A DNA stretch of 64,000 nucleotides, taken from Papaver somniferum (lineage: Eukaryota; Streptophyta; Magnoliopsida; Ranunculales; Papaveraceae). Positions 49,071 through 62,314 of this stretch are shown here, piece after piece. The stretch's first letter is position 1. Each line of letters opens with the position of its first letter. A model generated the notes under the pieces. That model had not been told where the DNA came from. It did not search any database and saw nothing but the letters and a program-made list of their open reading frames with translations. The DNA is taken from positions 59,253,830 to 59,317,829 of the forward strand of contig NC_039360.1 of the NCBI RefSeq assembly GCF_003573695.1, given 5' to 3'. A program made the position numbers and the translations under genes.

Positions 49071-49411
49071 GCCAAGAGTAGGAGAAGATGTTAAGCCACC
49101 TCAACCTTTTGATTCGGTGAAGGAGTATGAGCGAATGATGAACAGAAACAAAGTAGATGCGGCCTCGAGAATAGATATTGAGAAACGAAAACAAGAAGAA
49201 GCAAAGAGGGCTCGTGAGCGCAGAGGGAATGAAAGGGGATCCATGGTTTACTTTAATGCTACCTACTTATCCTCCTTTCTCGAAGACGAAATCCAAAAGA
49301 ACATCAATTCCATGGAGTTGTACTCTGCAGGTGGAAATCTCTACCACTCTGTTACTTTCATTTGGATTCTTTACTTTAGAATTGGAATTTTCTTGATGAT
49401 TTCATGTCTTT
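49071..49411 (+). pseudogene. Unidentified charged segment fused between RNase H-like and eRF3 pieces
   Basis: In frame with the RNase H-like tail: RVGEDVKPPQPFDSVKEYE, then a Lys/Arg/Glu-rich helix (EKRKQEEAKRARERRG). I do not recognise the source gene. The frame ends at 49449. Confidence 0.4.
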
Positions 49412-49523
49412 TCTCCTGCTCCCGAAGAAGTGAAATCCGAAGAAGTTGAGACACATAATAAGATGGAAGAACAGTCAAAGCGGCACTTGAATGTTGTTTT
49501 TATTGGTCATGGAGGTACGTTCA
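49412..49523 (+). pseudogene. eRF3 exon fragment, copy 2
   Basis: SPAPEEVKSEEVE, a short linker, then MEEQSKRHLNVVFIGHGG, matching the junction of the acidic linker and GTPase domain of plant eRF3. It is longer than the copy at 44341. It ends exactly where the P-loop should follow; GGTACG may be a former splice donor. Confidence 0.7.
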
Positions 49524-50088
49524 CCTAATCGTCGCATTCCATTAGTTGTTTAACTACTATATTAAACTACTAATGATTATGGGACCGAAAAAGTTAGCGA
49601 ATTTCGTAACTAAATTAACCTATAAATAATTATGGGTTTGATTATGATTTTTTCATATATGAAATCTTAATAATGTGTTTTAATATAAAATAAAAAGATT
49701 TTGGGCTAGAAAATAATTTGTCCTTGTTTCTTTATGCTTTAAAATTTCAATATTTACTTATGAATAATTATATTACTCCCTTCGTCCAAGTTATATAGGC
49801 GGAAAAGTTTTTTTTTTTTTTTATATTTTTTTTTCTTTTGTTTTGGTCAATCAACATATTTCGATTTATTCATATGAAATTCATGATTACATGATCGCTT
49901 ACAAGAATAAAAAAAACATCAAAATACAAGATAATCAAAACCTTAATACAAATAAAGATATCAATTACAAGTAAATCGCGAAGAGAAAGAGCCATAAACC
50001 GCAACGATATCCAATTTCTATATTTCTAGTAGGGGAGAATGATGGTATTATCCGGAATCGATTTCAAACATTTATTATTTTTTTCTTC
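49524..50088. other. Intergenic sequence with a Stowaway-like end
   Basis: TTACTCCCTTCGTCCAAGTT at 49776-49795 resembles a Stowaway MITE terminus. The opposite end was not found. Confidence 0.4.
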
Positions 50089-50335
50089 TTTTTCAATAAG
50101 AGATTCTCCTAAAGGAAAGGAGTAGTTGCCCATAATCTTGTAGATCCAAACGTACCCGAATTCCCTAAATACCTTCGATTGAATATGGATTCAAAGTAAT
50201 ACCATTTTCTTATTTTTCAATAAGAGATTTTCCTAAAGGAAAGGAGTAATTGCCCATAATCTTGTATATCCAAACGTACCCGGATGCCCTAAATACCTTC
50301 GATTGAATATGGATTCAAAGCAATACCGTGTTGAA
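50089..50335. repeat. 124-bp tandem duplication
   Basis: TTTTTCAATAAGAGATTCTC...GATTCAAAGTAATACC is repeated from 50213 with a handful of changes. Confidence 0.9.
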
Positions 50336-50602
50336 TCATCGATGTTCTCGAATCGAGAATAGGAAGCCACGAACAAGCGATCTAGGTTTGAATAAATCAC
50401 CCTCAAAGCAAAGAGAAAATCACCCAGAATGGCGAAGAAAAGTCTCTCTAAAAAGCGAAGAAATATATCAAAGGACATAAGAAAAACAATTGAATAATTA
50501 GTTTTATTCATAAAATTACCTACTAAAACTTAAAAAGTGAAGAAATCTTTCTCAGATCTGGTCGATGTTAATGGAGGCTAGGATGTTCAACTAATTGTGG
50601 GT
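50336..50602. other. Spacer left of element G
   Basis: No gene. TGTGG at 50598-50602 should be half of G's target duplication; the partner is outside the window. Confidence 0.4.
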
Positions 50603-53059
50603 GAAAAAGCGGGGGTCTAACAACCTCACCCAATATTTCGTAGCAATCTAGATAGACTAACTCCAATATACTTTCTAGAGAATCAACTAGACAGTCAGAC
50701 TCAATCTAGATAAAAGTATATCAAAGAGTTAATATCTCAATCTCTCGATTTGATCTTTACTCAAGCAAATGGAAATATGCGAGTCTTTATCAAATACTAG
50801 AGAGATAAACTTGGATGGTACCAAAGACCAATATCCAAGTGTCAATCAATTTAAATCAACAACCAAAGGTTGGATATTCTAATTGATTGATCTTAACGCA
50901 CAACCTGTGATATTTCAATTATATAACAAAATATAATGCGGAATAGAAATAACACAGACACCAAAAAATTTGTTAACGAGGAAACCGCAAATGCAGAAAA
51001 ACCTCGGGACCTAGTCCAGATTGAACACCACACTGTATTAAGCCGCTACAGACACTAGCCTACTACAAACTAACTTCGGTCTGGACTGTAGTTGAACCCT
51101 AATCAATATCACACTGATTCAAGGTACAGTTGTGCTCCTTACGTCTCTGATCCCAGCAGGATACCACACACTTGATTCCCTTAGATGATCTCACCCACAA
51201 CCAAGAGTTGCTACGACCCAAAGTCGAAGACTTTAATAAACAATTTTGTATCACACAGAAAAGTCTATGATGATAGATAAATCTGTCTCCCACAAATAAA
51301 CCTAAAAGTATTGTTTCGTTTTTTGATAAAATCAAGGTGAACAAAAACCAATTGGTAACCCGGACTTATATTCCCGAAGAACAACCTAGAATTATCAATC
51401 ACCACACAATAATCTAAATCGTATAGTAGCGAAACTAGATATTGTGGAATCACAAACGATGAGACGAAGATATTTGTGATTTCTTTTTATCTTGCTCTAT
51501 CGGAGATATAATCTCAAGTCAATTATTCAATTGAAATCATACGATAGAAAATGGAAACATCAGATCGCTCAACTACAAGAGAAGTAGTTTCGTCTGGCTT
51601 CACAATCCCAATGAAGTCTTTCAGTCGTTAACCTACAGGGTCTCGAGAAGAAACCTAAGGTTAAAGGAGAATCATCTCTATCAAAACCAACTAGTATCAC
51701 ACAGGAGGTGTGGGGATTAGTTTTTCCAGTTGCTAGATGTCTCCTTTATATAGTTTTCAAATCAGGGTTTGCAATCCAAGTTACCTTGGTAACAAAGCAT
51801 TCAATATTCACCGTTAGATGAAAAACCTGATTTAACCAAGCTAATATTTTTCAACCGTTAGATCGAAACTTAGCTTGTCACATACAAATGAAATGTATTT
51901 CATTTAGTTTTGAGTAACCGTACCTAAACGTGTACACATAGTTGGTTCACAAATAGTTAACCAATAGTTAGCCATATGAGTACTTTCATATTAACAGTAT
52001 TCATCTTCTTCACATAACTAGTTCAAATGACTGATAAGAACTAGTTGAAGAGTTGTTCAATTGCTTAGGTCTTTATGAATAGACACAATTGAAACAAAAT
52101 CGGTTTGATTCACTTGAATCAATTCATTAATAATATAGCCACGGTTTGCAAAGATTGCATTCCTTATTGATTTATTTTTTAAGTTCATGAACTTCCGATT
52201 TGAGAAATATAACCATCTTGGGTACGCGTACGGGTACGTGTACCATAGCTACCGGATTTGAGTTTAGAAACTCAGCAGAAATTTTCGGTCGAAAACTTCC
52301 GTGGGAGTGTACCTAAGGTGACTGGTTTAACAGTTTGCAAACTTTACAAACTCAGCAGAAATTTTCGGTTCGAAAACTTCCGCTGGTACGCGTACGGGTA
52401 CGTGTACCCAACCTGTCTCCTTCACCAATACCGTATGCACGCATATGCACACACTTGGTTTCCGGAACATGGATTTATACACTAATGTGCGAACACACTA
52501 TATATGCTTATATCCATAGTTGGTTACGTAATCTAAACTCTACATTTCAATCATTGAAACATTCTTCTATAATATTATAATAGTCGCTATTCACAACTAT
52601 CATCATCAAAGCTATTTTCAAGATTGAAATGTCATCATGACTTTCGTCACGGGTTAAGATGAAAGGTGGTTAAAGCGAAAGCTTACCAACACATATTTAG
52701 AGAAAAAGATAGGTGAGTAACTCGGCTCGAAATAGCAAATGTGTATGTATGAAAACTATCATACTTATACGACTTTGTCTCAAGAGTATGAGATAGAGTA
52801 GATAGACTTTTGAGTGATAGATAAGTTCAAGTCTCCACATACCTTTTAGTCGGATGAAATTCCACTGGTTCCTTGAGTAGTTCTTCGTCTTCGTAAGATG
52901 ATCGCCATGGAGTCTGGAGCTCAACTACACTAAACTGTCCTAAACCGAGACTTAGCTATAAGTAGTCTAGAAATCAAGACATATAGTTTTGACAACTTAA
53001 CTTGACAAACATGCTTGAGATAGCAACGCATGCGAGTTCGACCGAGCAATGCTCTAACA
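50603..53059 (-). repeat. 3' LTR of element G
   Basis: TGAAAAAGCGGGGGTC...GCTCTAACA, 2457 bp. Its hairpins are GGTACGCGTACGGGTACG (52219 and 52386), a different sequence from E's at the same place. Confidence 0.88.
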
Positions 53060-53908
53060 ATCTCCCCCTTTGTCAATTTTAATAGCAAAACTATCAATGC
53101 ATATGGATTACAAAATAAATAAAACTTTGTAGCTTCTCGTCCACATGATTGATCTCCTTGGTGCTTCAACATTACTCGAAAACTTCGTCTTTTCCAAGTA
53201 TTCCCATGATTCCATAGATGTTCAATTCAGCATCATAGTTGTTGAAGATCCTTAGCCATAACAATGAGAAAACAAAAGCTCTCAATCATTGTTATACAGT
53301 GTCATAGTATTATTACACAGTGTCAAAGTTCTTATATCACAACTTCGATAACAATACTGTGGTGATATGTATCACTCCCCCTTAGTCAATACTTTCATGT
53401 CAACATGAAAACCACTCCCCTTTACATAATGATCCGTAAAACACGTAAACCATATGTATTTGTAGTGTGAACTACATATTAATTCTCCCCCTTTTTGTCA
53501 ATAAAATTGGCAAAGGTACGAAAACGGGATCCTAATGAATTTTCCACAGAGATGCTTCAAGACCAAAGAAAAGTACATATCAACTTGTTTAGATGCAATC
53601 ATAAAGCCGAACCTAAATGCATTCATCAAGGAGTTTATAAAGATACAAGATAACCCCTAAAATATTTCACAGCCGCACTCCCCACAAAGATATTGGAAAT
53701 TAAGCGCAAGTTCAAAATAACTCTCCCCCATTTGATGTCATTCCCGAAAGATCAAAAAGAGCGACCTTACTTTTACAAGAAAAGAAGGATTTATTTGGAC
53801 ACCAAAAACCATAAGGAAATGATTTTGTATCCAAAAATTCTCAATCAAACTAATTACAAGAGAACCCATGATTAATTTAATCAGAATACACAACCAAATT
53901 AATCGGAA
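53060..53908. other. Interior of G left of F
   Basis: Polypurine tract (minus GACAAAGGGGGAGAT) at 53060-53074, then noncoding sequence like 35978-36855 of E. Confidence 0.75.
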
Positions 53909-55795
53909 TACAGTTGTACTCCTACGCTTCTGATCCCAGCAGGATACTACGCACTTGATTCCCTTAGTTGATCCCACCCACAACCAAGAGTTGCTGCAAC
54001 CCAAAATCGCAGACTTGATAATAAACAAATCTATCTCACACAGAAAAGTCTATCAAATGATAAATCTGTCTCCCAAAGATAAACCCTAGGTTTTGTTCGG
54101 TCTTAAGATATGAAATCAAGGTGAACAATAACCAATTGATAATCCAGTCTTACATTCCCGAAGAACATCCTAGATTAATCAATCACCTCTCTACAATCCT
54201 TCCTGACTACACAAGCGGTTTGTCGAGGAATCACAAACAGTGAGACGAAGATGTTTGTGACTTCTTTATCTTACCTATCGGAGAACTCTCACGATCTCAA
54301 GCCAATCAAAGATTGTATTCGTACGATATAATATGCAAGATCAGATCACACAACTACGATAAAAGTAGTATCAGACTGGATTCACAATCCCAATGAAGTC
54401 TTTAAGTCGTTAACCTGGTTTTAGAGAAGGAAACCAAAGGTTAAAGGGGAATCGACTCTAGCGAGCGCACTAGTATCACACAGACGTGTGGGGATTAGTT
54501 TTGCACAATGCTAGATGTCTCCTTTATATAGTCTTCAAATCAGGGTTTTGCCTTAGTTACAAAGCAATCCATATTCACCGTTAGATGAAAACCTGATTTA
54601 GATTCAAGCTAATATTTCTCAACCGTTAGATCGAAAACTTAGCTTGTCACACACACTTGGGTAGACGTTTACAGGGTTTGTGGAAACCATGCCCAAACGT
54701 GTACGTGTATGTTGGTTCAACATAGTAACCCAAAAGGTTAACCATATGAGCATTTCATATTAACCTTGTTCTTCTTCACCATAACTAGTTCAATTAACTC
54801 AAATGAACTAGTTAAAGAGTTGTTCAATTGCTATGAGATCTTATGTAACTACACAAGACACAATTGAAACAAAGATGATTCGATTCGATTGAATTGGCTC
54901 ATGAACTTTATAGCCACGGTTTGCATAAAGCATTCCTTAGTAATTTAAGTTTCATGTTCAGAGCACATCTTTAGATCATAACCTCTTAAGCTCATAAACA
55001 AGTTCGCAGACTTAAGACAACCGGTGGAGTTTTCCAAACTCAGCAGAAAATCTCGACAAAGAGACTTTCGCCAGTTCGCGGACTGAGTTCGCGGACTTAC
55101 ACGCAAACGAGTTTTTGGAAAATCCCAGCAAAAATTCTCGGTACAAGAACTTTCGTCAGTTCGCGGACTAAGTTCGCGGACTTGGCAAAGCCAATTCCTC
55201 CGGTTTCTCCCAATCAACAAAGTTCGAAAACTTCGGATTAAGGAATACATGGTTATGTAATCTAAACTCTCGTTCCAATCATTGAGACATTCTCAGAGAA
55301 CGTTATATAGTTGTTATTCACAGACCGTTTCGCGTCAGAGCAATTCTCAAATAATTGAAACTTTTCATGACTTTCGTCACTAGGTGAAAATAAACTTGAT
55401 CAAAGCGAAACGCTTTATACCAACACATGATTTTGAGATATAGATAGGCGAGATATACTCGGCTCGAAATATCAAATGTGTATGATCCAGTCTATATAGC
55501 ATACGACTTTTGTCTCATAAGAAGTAGGAGATATAAGAGATAGACTTTTGAGTGATAGATAAGTTCAAGTCTCCACATACCTTTTTGTTGATGAAGTTCC
55601 ACGGTTCCTTGAGTAGATCTTCGTCGTTGTATGATGAATCGCCATGAAGTCCTTGAGATGAACTACACTTTTCTATCCTAGTCCGGGACTTAGCTATGTA
55701 GGCTAGAAATCAAGACTCATAGTTTTGATAACTAACATTGACGAACATGCTTGAGATAGCAACGCATGCGAGGTCGACCGAGCTATGCTCTAACA
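53909..55795 (-). repeat. 3' LTR of element F, truncated
   Basis: Starts at the base equivalent to 60092 of the right LTR, so about 514 bp are missing. Confidence 0.88.
55073..55182. repeat. GTTCGCGGACT tandem pairs in F LTR
   Basis: Two copies of AGTTCGCGGACT(G/A)AGTTCGCGGACTT (55073-55097 and 55158-55182). They stand where E and G have palindromic GTAC hairpins. Confidence 0.8.
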
Positions 55796-57547
55796 ATCTC
55801 CCCCTTTGTCAATTTTAGTGACAAAACTATTAATACATATGGAATACAAAAAAGATAAACTTTAGTGGCTCATATTTCGTAGTCTAATCTTCAATGTTCC
55901 CTGAAATCTTCGTCCTTCCAAGTACTCCAATGATCCCAAATGTTGTAAGTTTAGCATCACCGTTGTTGAAGATCCGTAGCTATAACAATGAGAGAAATCG
56001 AGATTCTCCATCATTATTATAAAGTGTCATAGTATTATTATGTAACATAAAAGTCCAATTGTATCACGACTTTAACAATAATACTATGGTGATATGTATC
56101 ACTCCCCCTTAGTAAATACTCCATCTCGATTATGGAAACCACTCCCCCTTACACAATGATCCAAAAACCATATGTATTTGTAGTGTGAACTACAATATTT
56201 CTCCCCCTTTTTGTCAATAAAATTGGCAAAGGTACAAGAACGGGATCATAATGAAATTTCCACAAGAGACATTTCATAGACTAAAAGAAAAATACATGTC
56301 ATCTTAATTTAGATGCAATCATAAAGCCGGAGCTAAATGCATTCATCAAGGAGTTTTAAGATACAAAATAACCCCTATAAAATTCCACAGCCGCACACCC
56401 CGAAAGATATTACCATTAAGCACAAGTTCAAAAGAACTCTCCCCCATTTGATGTCATTCCGGAAAGAAAAACAAGAGCGACCTTAATTTCGAAAGAAAAG
56501 ACGGGTTTTTAAATTGGACACCAAAAACCATAGAAATGATTTTCTATATCCAAAACTCAACCAAATTAATCACAAGTAAACCCATGATTAATTTAATCGG
56601 AATAGGAAACTAAATCAAACCACAAAAGTGATCAATTTAATTGAAGGTGCTCAACATAAGTAAAATTACGGAGCTACGAGTAAGATAATCATACGGATAC
56701 GACTAACTTAATCGTTCACATACTCAACATAAGGAAAACCCTTACGGAATATACGACTACATCAACCAATAGAACATGATTTGTATAGTCGTTCATATAC
56801 TCAACACAAGAACTTGTGGAATATATGAAAACTAAACTAGACTAATTACAAGAGAACTTATAATTAATTTAATTGTCAAAGGATTCGCTCGACAAAAGAA
56901 GACTTTCGGAGCAAACAACTAAATAACCAACCAAGATGATTAATTTAGTTCATAATGCTCAACATATAGCATCTTATGGAACAACCAACAAAGCCAATAA
57001 GAATAATCGACTTAGTTGTATTGTGCTCAACATAAGACACACAATGGAGCCTTCACGGTAAAACATAACAAAATGGATCAATGAAGATCAATACCGTGGA
57101 TAACATACAAGGATCTATTTTATTTTCCATCATAACGACATAATAGACTTTATCCTTTTCAAACAAAAGATTTTATCCTATTTTCATCAAATACATGACT
57201 GCATAGGCATAACTTTTGTAATTGTCAAAAGTTCATTCGTCCTTTCATTAATACGAATACCAATTCATGAACGACTTTACTTTTGACAGCATATGGGACC
57301 TTCAAGTTCACAGACGCAAACAATACATATCCCATAATCAAATTGCAATATCACAAAATCATAACGATCAATACTGCAATAATATCATCCTCCACATATT
57401 TTTAGAATTTAAAAAACAATAAACCTAAAAAATAACATAAGAAGATGAAAACAAAAATAGCTATGTGTAGTCACAATCATTGCTATTCAAAGCACTAGTT
57501 ATTCTTCCAACTAATCCAAAAGAAGACATACTAGGCAACAAAAAAAC
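55796..57547. other. 3' untranslated interior of F
   Basis: Polypurine tract at 55796-55810, then noncoding sequence related to the same region of E and G, with repeated CTCAACATAAG words. Confidence 0.65.
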
Positions 57548-57982
57548 TTAGTTTTCCTTGATGATTTCATACCTCTGAAATGGTCCATCAAAGTAGGAGT
57601 CACTGATATCCTTGACTCTGTTGACCGTAGAGACACCATGTTCAAAAGTTAGAACGTTGACTTTCCGATCAATGGTGCAAGCATAATGACGATACTTTGC
57701 ACAGTCAAGGATAACATTCTTCTGATTTCTGATCAAGATATTCTGAGTACCAAGGATTTTCGCCTGTCCATCAATAAGTTGGTTTATCTGCAATTGAAGG
57801 TTAGTTAGTTCAATCTTAACTTCATTCTGAGTACGAATCAGATCCTTGACAGATTCACCAATCCAAGCGCTATACTCTTTTCTTTCAAGCATCTTCTTCC
57901 GTATAAACTCTTGACCAGAATCACATCCTTTGAGATCATCCTCAACCATAGGGTTAACTTCATCTTTGGGAACAGATTTCAT
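57548..57982 (-). CDS. Element F second ORF, coiled-coil protein
   Basis: 145 codons from the ATG at 57982 (MKSVPKDEVN). A long heptad-like helix (NEVKIELTNLQLQINQLID onward, about residues 50-100) dominates. It holds the same position as the second ORF of E and G but little sequence in common. The frame is intact. Function unknown; an env-like-position remnant is possible. Confidence 0.5.
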   Translation of the reverse strand: MKSVPKDEVNPMVEDDLKGCDSGQEFIRKKMLERKEYSAWIGESVKDLIRTQNEVKIELTNLQLQINQLIDGQAKILGTQNILIRNQKNVILDCAKYRHYACTIDRKVNVLTFEHGVSTVNRVKDISDSYFDGPFQRYEIIKEN

Positions 57983-58312
57983 GGAGTTCCTTTCAGAAGA
58001 ATAAAGAACCACATATAAGACTTATATATGTTCGTGAGCACCCTAGCTGGAAACCCTAAAGTTTCTTGAGGAGACATGGATGTTCGTGGGCCAGCCAAAG
58101 AACAAATGGCCCAAAAATAGGAAAACTGCATACCAAGTTGCTTTTAAAGATTCTCTATTTCCAAAACGATCACAGTGACAAAAGAAAGAAGTACTAACAA
58201 CAGAACATCATAAGATATACAAACTGGAGAAGAATAACACAATACTTGAGCATCTCTCAAATCCTTATCCTTGTATCTCTCAAGTTAGACACAAGGATAG
58301 AAAATTTTGATG

Positions 58313-59483
58313 TTAGGTAGCAGAGGGAGACATAGTCTCACCATAGGTTCTGAGAGAGTAACTGTAATTTCCTCTAGGATATCTTATCTCAACATTTCTT
58401 TTCCTTTCACTGCAGCTGCCAGGGAAAAGGGTGCGTCTCGCAGTCCTTCTAGGAATCACTGGTGAGAAACCTTTCTGATAACAAAGTCTAGGACCTCTAG
58501 AAATAGGTTCTAGGGGATTTTCTGAAATTGGTCTCCACACACTAGACTTAGATTTACCAGATTTGTTCTTATAAGCACAGGACATGCCTTCATTGGTAGC
58601 CCGAGAGTTTACAAATGTCCTGTAATGATTTCTAGGAGAGAGATCATTTTTTATAAGATGCTTGGTTTCTTGTGAAAGGGACCTTCACTGTAGCAGTCGT
58701 CCGACTATTTACTCCATTGACAGTAAAAATAAGCAATTTGTGAAGTTCAGAAACACGTTTCTTTCTGGAAAAACAATGGATAGCATAGTGCTTTCCTTTT
58801 CCACAGAAGGTACAGATTCATGGAGAAGAAGCAATAACTGGTACTTGTTTAAACTTCATAGCCACCGGAGAAGATTGTAAGTTATGAAAACTTTTCTTGA
58901 CACAATCTTCATCAGGAGAAAATTCATTATGTACAGTAACTTATGAGAATTAGTTTGTGCAGAAGAATTTTTCTTTAAACAGAGTTTTCCTTTTCCAAGG
59001 AATTGCACTGTCCATGGGCTATGACAATTGATGCTTCAAGTTTCTTTTTCTCAACACGAAATCTGTCAAGATCAGATGAATACGTCTTGATCAAAAATTT
59101 TCTCTAATTGAGCCTTCTTTAACCATCTTTTCAAGATCACAAATCTTTTCACGCTGTATATTGTTTTCTTGAAGAAGTTTTTCAATTTCCTTAGAGAATG
59201 ACCCTATAATGTTATAGAGTACCTGTTCACGATCAATAGACTTTTCGAATTCATCAATGAGATGTACATGATCCTTGAGATCAACAAACTCTGTAGAATT
59301 TTATGAAATTATGGTGAGCTCCTTTTCAGCCTTTGCCATTATGTCCAATGTCTCATTGGAGAAAGAATGACCAACACAGGATGGAACAATCTTCTTACCT
59401 AGGGATTCGGAAGAATCATCTAAGGAGTGATCCTTTGAGGTATTTCCGAGACACTTGACAAAGTTGACAGCTTTAGGAGGCAT
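58313..59483 (-). pseudogene. Element F gag-like ORF, decayed
   Basis: Starts at the ATG at 59483 (MPPKAVNFVK). TAA at about 59299 interrupts an otherwise continuous frame into a coiled coil (DEFEKSIDREQ, EIEKLLQENN, CDLEKMVKEG). A frameshift near 59105 leads to LDRFRVEKKKLEASIVIAHG. At 58773-58814 lies a perfect CCHC knuckle, CTFCGKGKHYAIHC. The last frame (58313-58585) is basic and serine-rich. In intact SIRE-type gags a coiled coil lies between two knuckles, so F may be a gag whose capsid domain was deleted. Confidence 0.6.
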
Positions 59484-59563
59484 TTTGGTATGCGTATGAG
59501 ATTCTGTCCACAAACTCAGATTGCCACAAACACAGACTTATAAGGTCTTTAACGTGTTTGCCT

Positions 59564-59577
59564 GCTCTGATACCAAT
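59564..59577 (-). other. Primer binding site of F (tRNA-iMet)
   Basis: ATTGGTATCAGAGC, a perfect initiator-Met site, next to the LTR. Confidence 0.9.
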
Positions 59578-61905
59578 TGAAAAAGCGAGGGTCTAACAAC
59601 ACCACCAATATTTCGCTTAGCAATCTGTATGGACTAACTCCGAAATACTTTGCTAGAGAATCAACTAGAGTGTCAGACTCAATCTAGATAAAAGTATCTC
59701 AAGGAGTTAATATCTCTCTCTTGATTTGATTTTTACTCCAGCTAAAATCAATAACGAGTCTTTATCAAATACAAGGAATAACTTGGACGGTACCAAAGAC
59801 CAATGTCCAAGGATCAATCAATATCAATCAACAACCAAAGATTGGATTTCCAATTGATGATCACGAACGCACAACCTGTATTATTTCAATTATATAAAAT
59901 ATAATGCGGAAAATAAATAACACAGACACCAGAAGTTTTGTTAACGAGGAAACCGCAAATGAAGAAAAACCCCGGGACCTAGTCCAGATTGAATACACGC
60001 TGTATTAAGCCGCTACAGACACTAGCCTACTCCAAGCTAACTTTGTACTGGACTATAGTTGAACCCCAATCAGTCTCCCACCGATCCAAGGTACAGTTGT
60101 ACTCCTACGCCTCTGATCCTAGCATGATACTGCGCACTTGATTCCCTTAGCTGATCTCACCCACAACCAAGAGTTGTTGCAACCCAAAATCGCAGACTTG
60201 ATAATAAACAAATCTGTCTCACACAGAAAATTCTATCAAAGGATAAATCTGTCTCCCACAGATAAACCCTAGGTTTTGTTCGGTCTTAAGATATGAAATC
60301 AAGGTGAACAATAACCAATTGATAATCCAGTCTTACATTCCCGAAGAACAGCCTAGATTAATCAATCACCTCTCTACAATCCTTCCTGACTACACAGGCG
60401 GTTTGTCGAGGAATCACAAACAGTGAGACGAAGATGTTTGTGACTTCTTTATCTTACCTATCGGAGAACTCTCACGATCTCAAGCCAATCAAAGATTGTA
60501 TTCGTACGATAGAAGATGCAAGATCAGATCACACAACTACGATAAAAGTAGTATCAGACTGGATTCACAATCCCAATGAAGTATTTAAGTCGTTAACCTG
60601 GTTTTAGAGAAGGAAACCAAAGGTTAAAGGGGAATCGACTCTAGAGAGCGCACTAGTATCACACAGACGTGTGGGGATTAGTTTTGCACAATTCTAGATG
60701 TCTCCTTTATATAGTCTTCAAATCAGGGTTTTGCCTTAGTTACAAAGCAATCCATATTCACCGTTAGATGAAAACCTGATTCAGATTCAAGCTAAGATTT
60801 CTCAACCGTTAGATCGAAAACTTAGCTTGTCACACACACTTGGGTATACGTTTACAGGGTTTGTGGAAACCATGCCCAAACCTGTACGTGTATGTTGGTT
60901 CAACATAGTAACCCAAAATGTTAACCATATGAGCATTTCATATTAACCTAGTTCTTCTTCACCATAACTAGTTCAATTAACTCAAATGAACTAGTTAAAG
61001 AGTTGTTCAATTGCTATGAGATCTTATGTAACTACACAAGACACAATTGAAACAAAGATGATTCGATTCGATTGAATCGGCTCATGAACTTTATAGCCAC
61101 GGTTTGCATAAAGCATTCCTTAGTAATTTAAGTTTCATGTTCAGAGCACATCTTTAGATCATAAACTCTTAAGCTCACAAACAAGTTCGCGGACTAGGTT
61201 CGCGGACTTGCACGCAAACGAGTTTTTGGAAAATCCCAGCAGAAATTCTCGGTACAAGAACTTCCGTCAGGTTGCGGACTGGGTTCGCGGACTTGGCAAA
61301 GCCAATTCCTCTGGTTTCTCTCAATCAACAAAGTTCGAAAACTTCGGATTAAGGAATACATGGTTATGTAATCTAAACTCTCATTCCAATCATTGAGACA
61401 TTCTCAGAGGACGTTACATAGCCGTTATTCACATACAGTTTCGCGTCAGAGCAATTCTCAAAGTAATTGAAACTTTTCATGACTTTCGTTACTAGGTGAA
61501 GATAAACTTGATCAAAGCGAAACGCTTTACCAACACATGATTTTGAGATATAGATAGGCGAGATATACTCGGCTCGAAATATCAAATGTGTATGATCCAG
61601 TCTATATAACATACGACTTTTGTCTCATAAGAAGCAAGAGATAGAAGAGATAGACTTTTGAGTGATAGATAAGTTCAAGTCTCCACATACCTTTTTGTTG
61701 ATGAAGTTCCACGGTTCCTTGAGTATATCTTCGTCGTTGTATGATGAATCGCCAAGAAGTCCTTGAGCTCAACTACACTTTTCTATCCTAGTCCGAGACT
61801 TAGCTATGTAGGCTAGAAATCAAGACTCATAGTTTTGATCACTAACATTGACAAACATGCTTGAGATAGCAAGGCATGCGAGGTCGACCGAGCTATGCTC
61901 TAACA
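59578..61905 (-). repeat. 5' LTR of element F
   Basis: TGAAAAAGCGAGGGTC...GCTCTAACA, 2328 bp. The GTTCGCGGACT pairs recur at 61187-61290. Confidence 0.9.
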
Positions 61906-62314
61906 ATAACGACATATAATAGACATAATCTTTGTAAACAAAAGATTTTAACCTATCTTCCATCAAAGAATTGACATAATAGGCTTAACTTTTCTTTGTC
62001 AAAAGTTCATCGATCTTGTATCAATACATGCATATCGACATATGAAAGAGATAACTTTTGACATCGTATGGGACAATAATAGTTCACGGACGCAAACACA
62101 CATATCCCATAACATATTGCAATATATAAAACCATAAAGATTAATACTGCAAACATCATCTTCCAAATCACTTTAGAATTTAAATAAATAAATCTAAAAA
62201 CATTGAAAGATTAAAATGTTGGACATAGCTATGTGTACTCACAATAATGGCTGTTCCAAACCCTAGTTATCCTTCTTAAAAAAACAAGAATAAAAATTCT
62301 CTTAATAAGTTTTA
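61906..62314. other. Interior of G right of F
   Basis: Noncoding, matches 37159-37576 of E. Confidence 0.75.

Larger units (their letters stand above)
53909..61905 (-). mobile_element. Element F: third Copia relative, inserted in G
   Basis: Truncated left LTR 53909-55795, interior 55796-59577, complete right LTR 59578-61905 with an intact tRNA-iMet site. The leader after the primer site resembles E's (CACAAACACAGACTTATAAG), but the coding region differs: no UBN2 domain, instead a coiled-coil protein with a CCHC knuckle. The left end was lost with part of G in one deletion. Confidence 0.82.
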
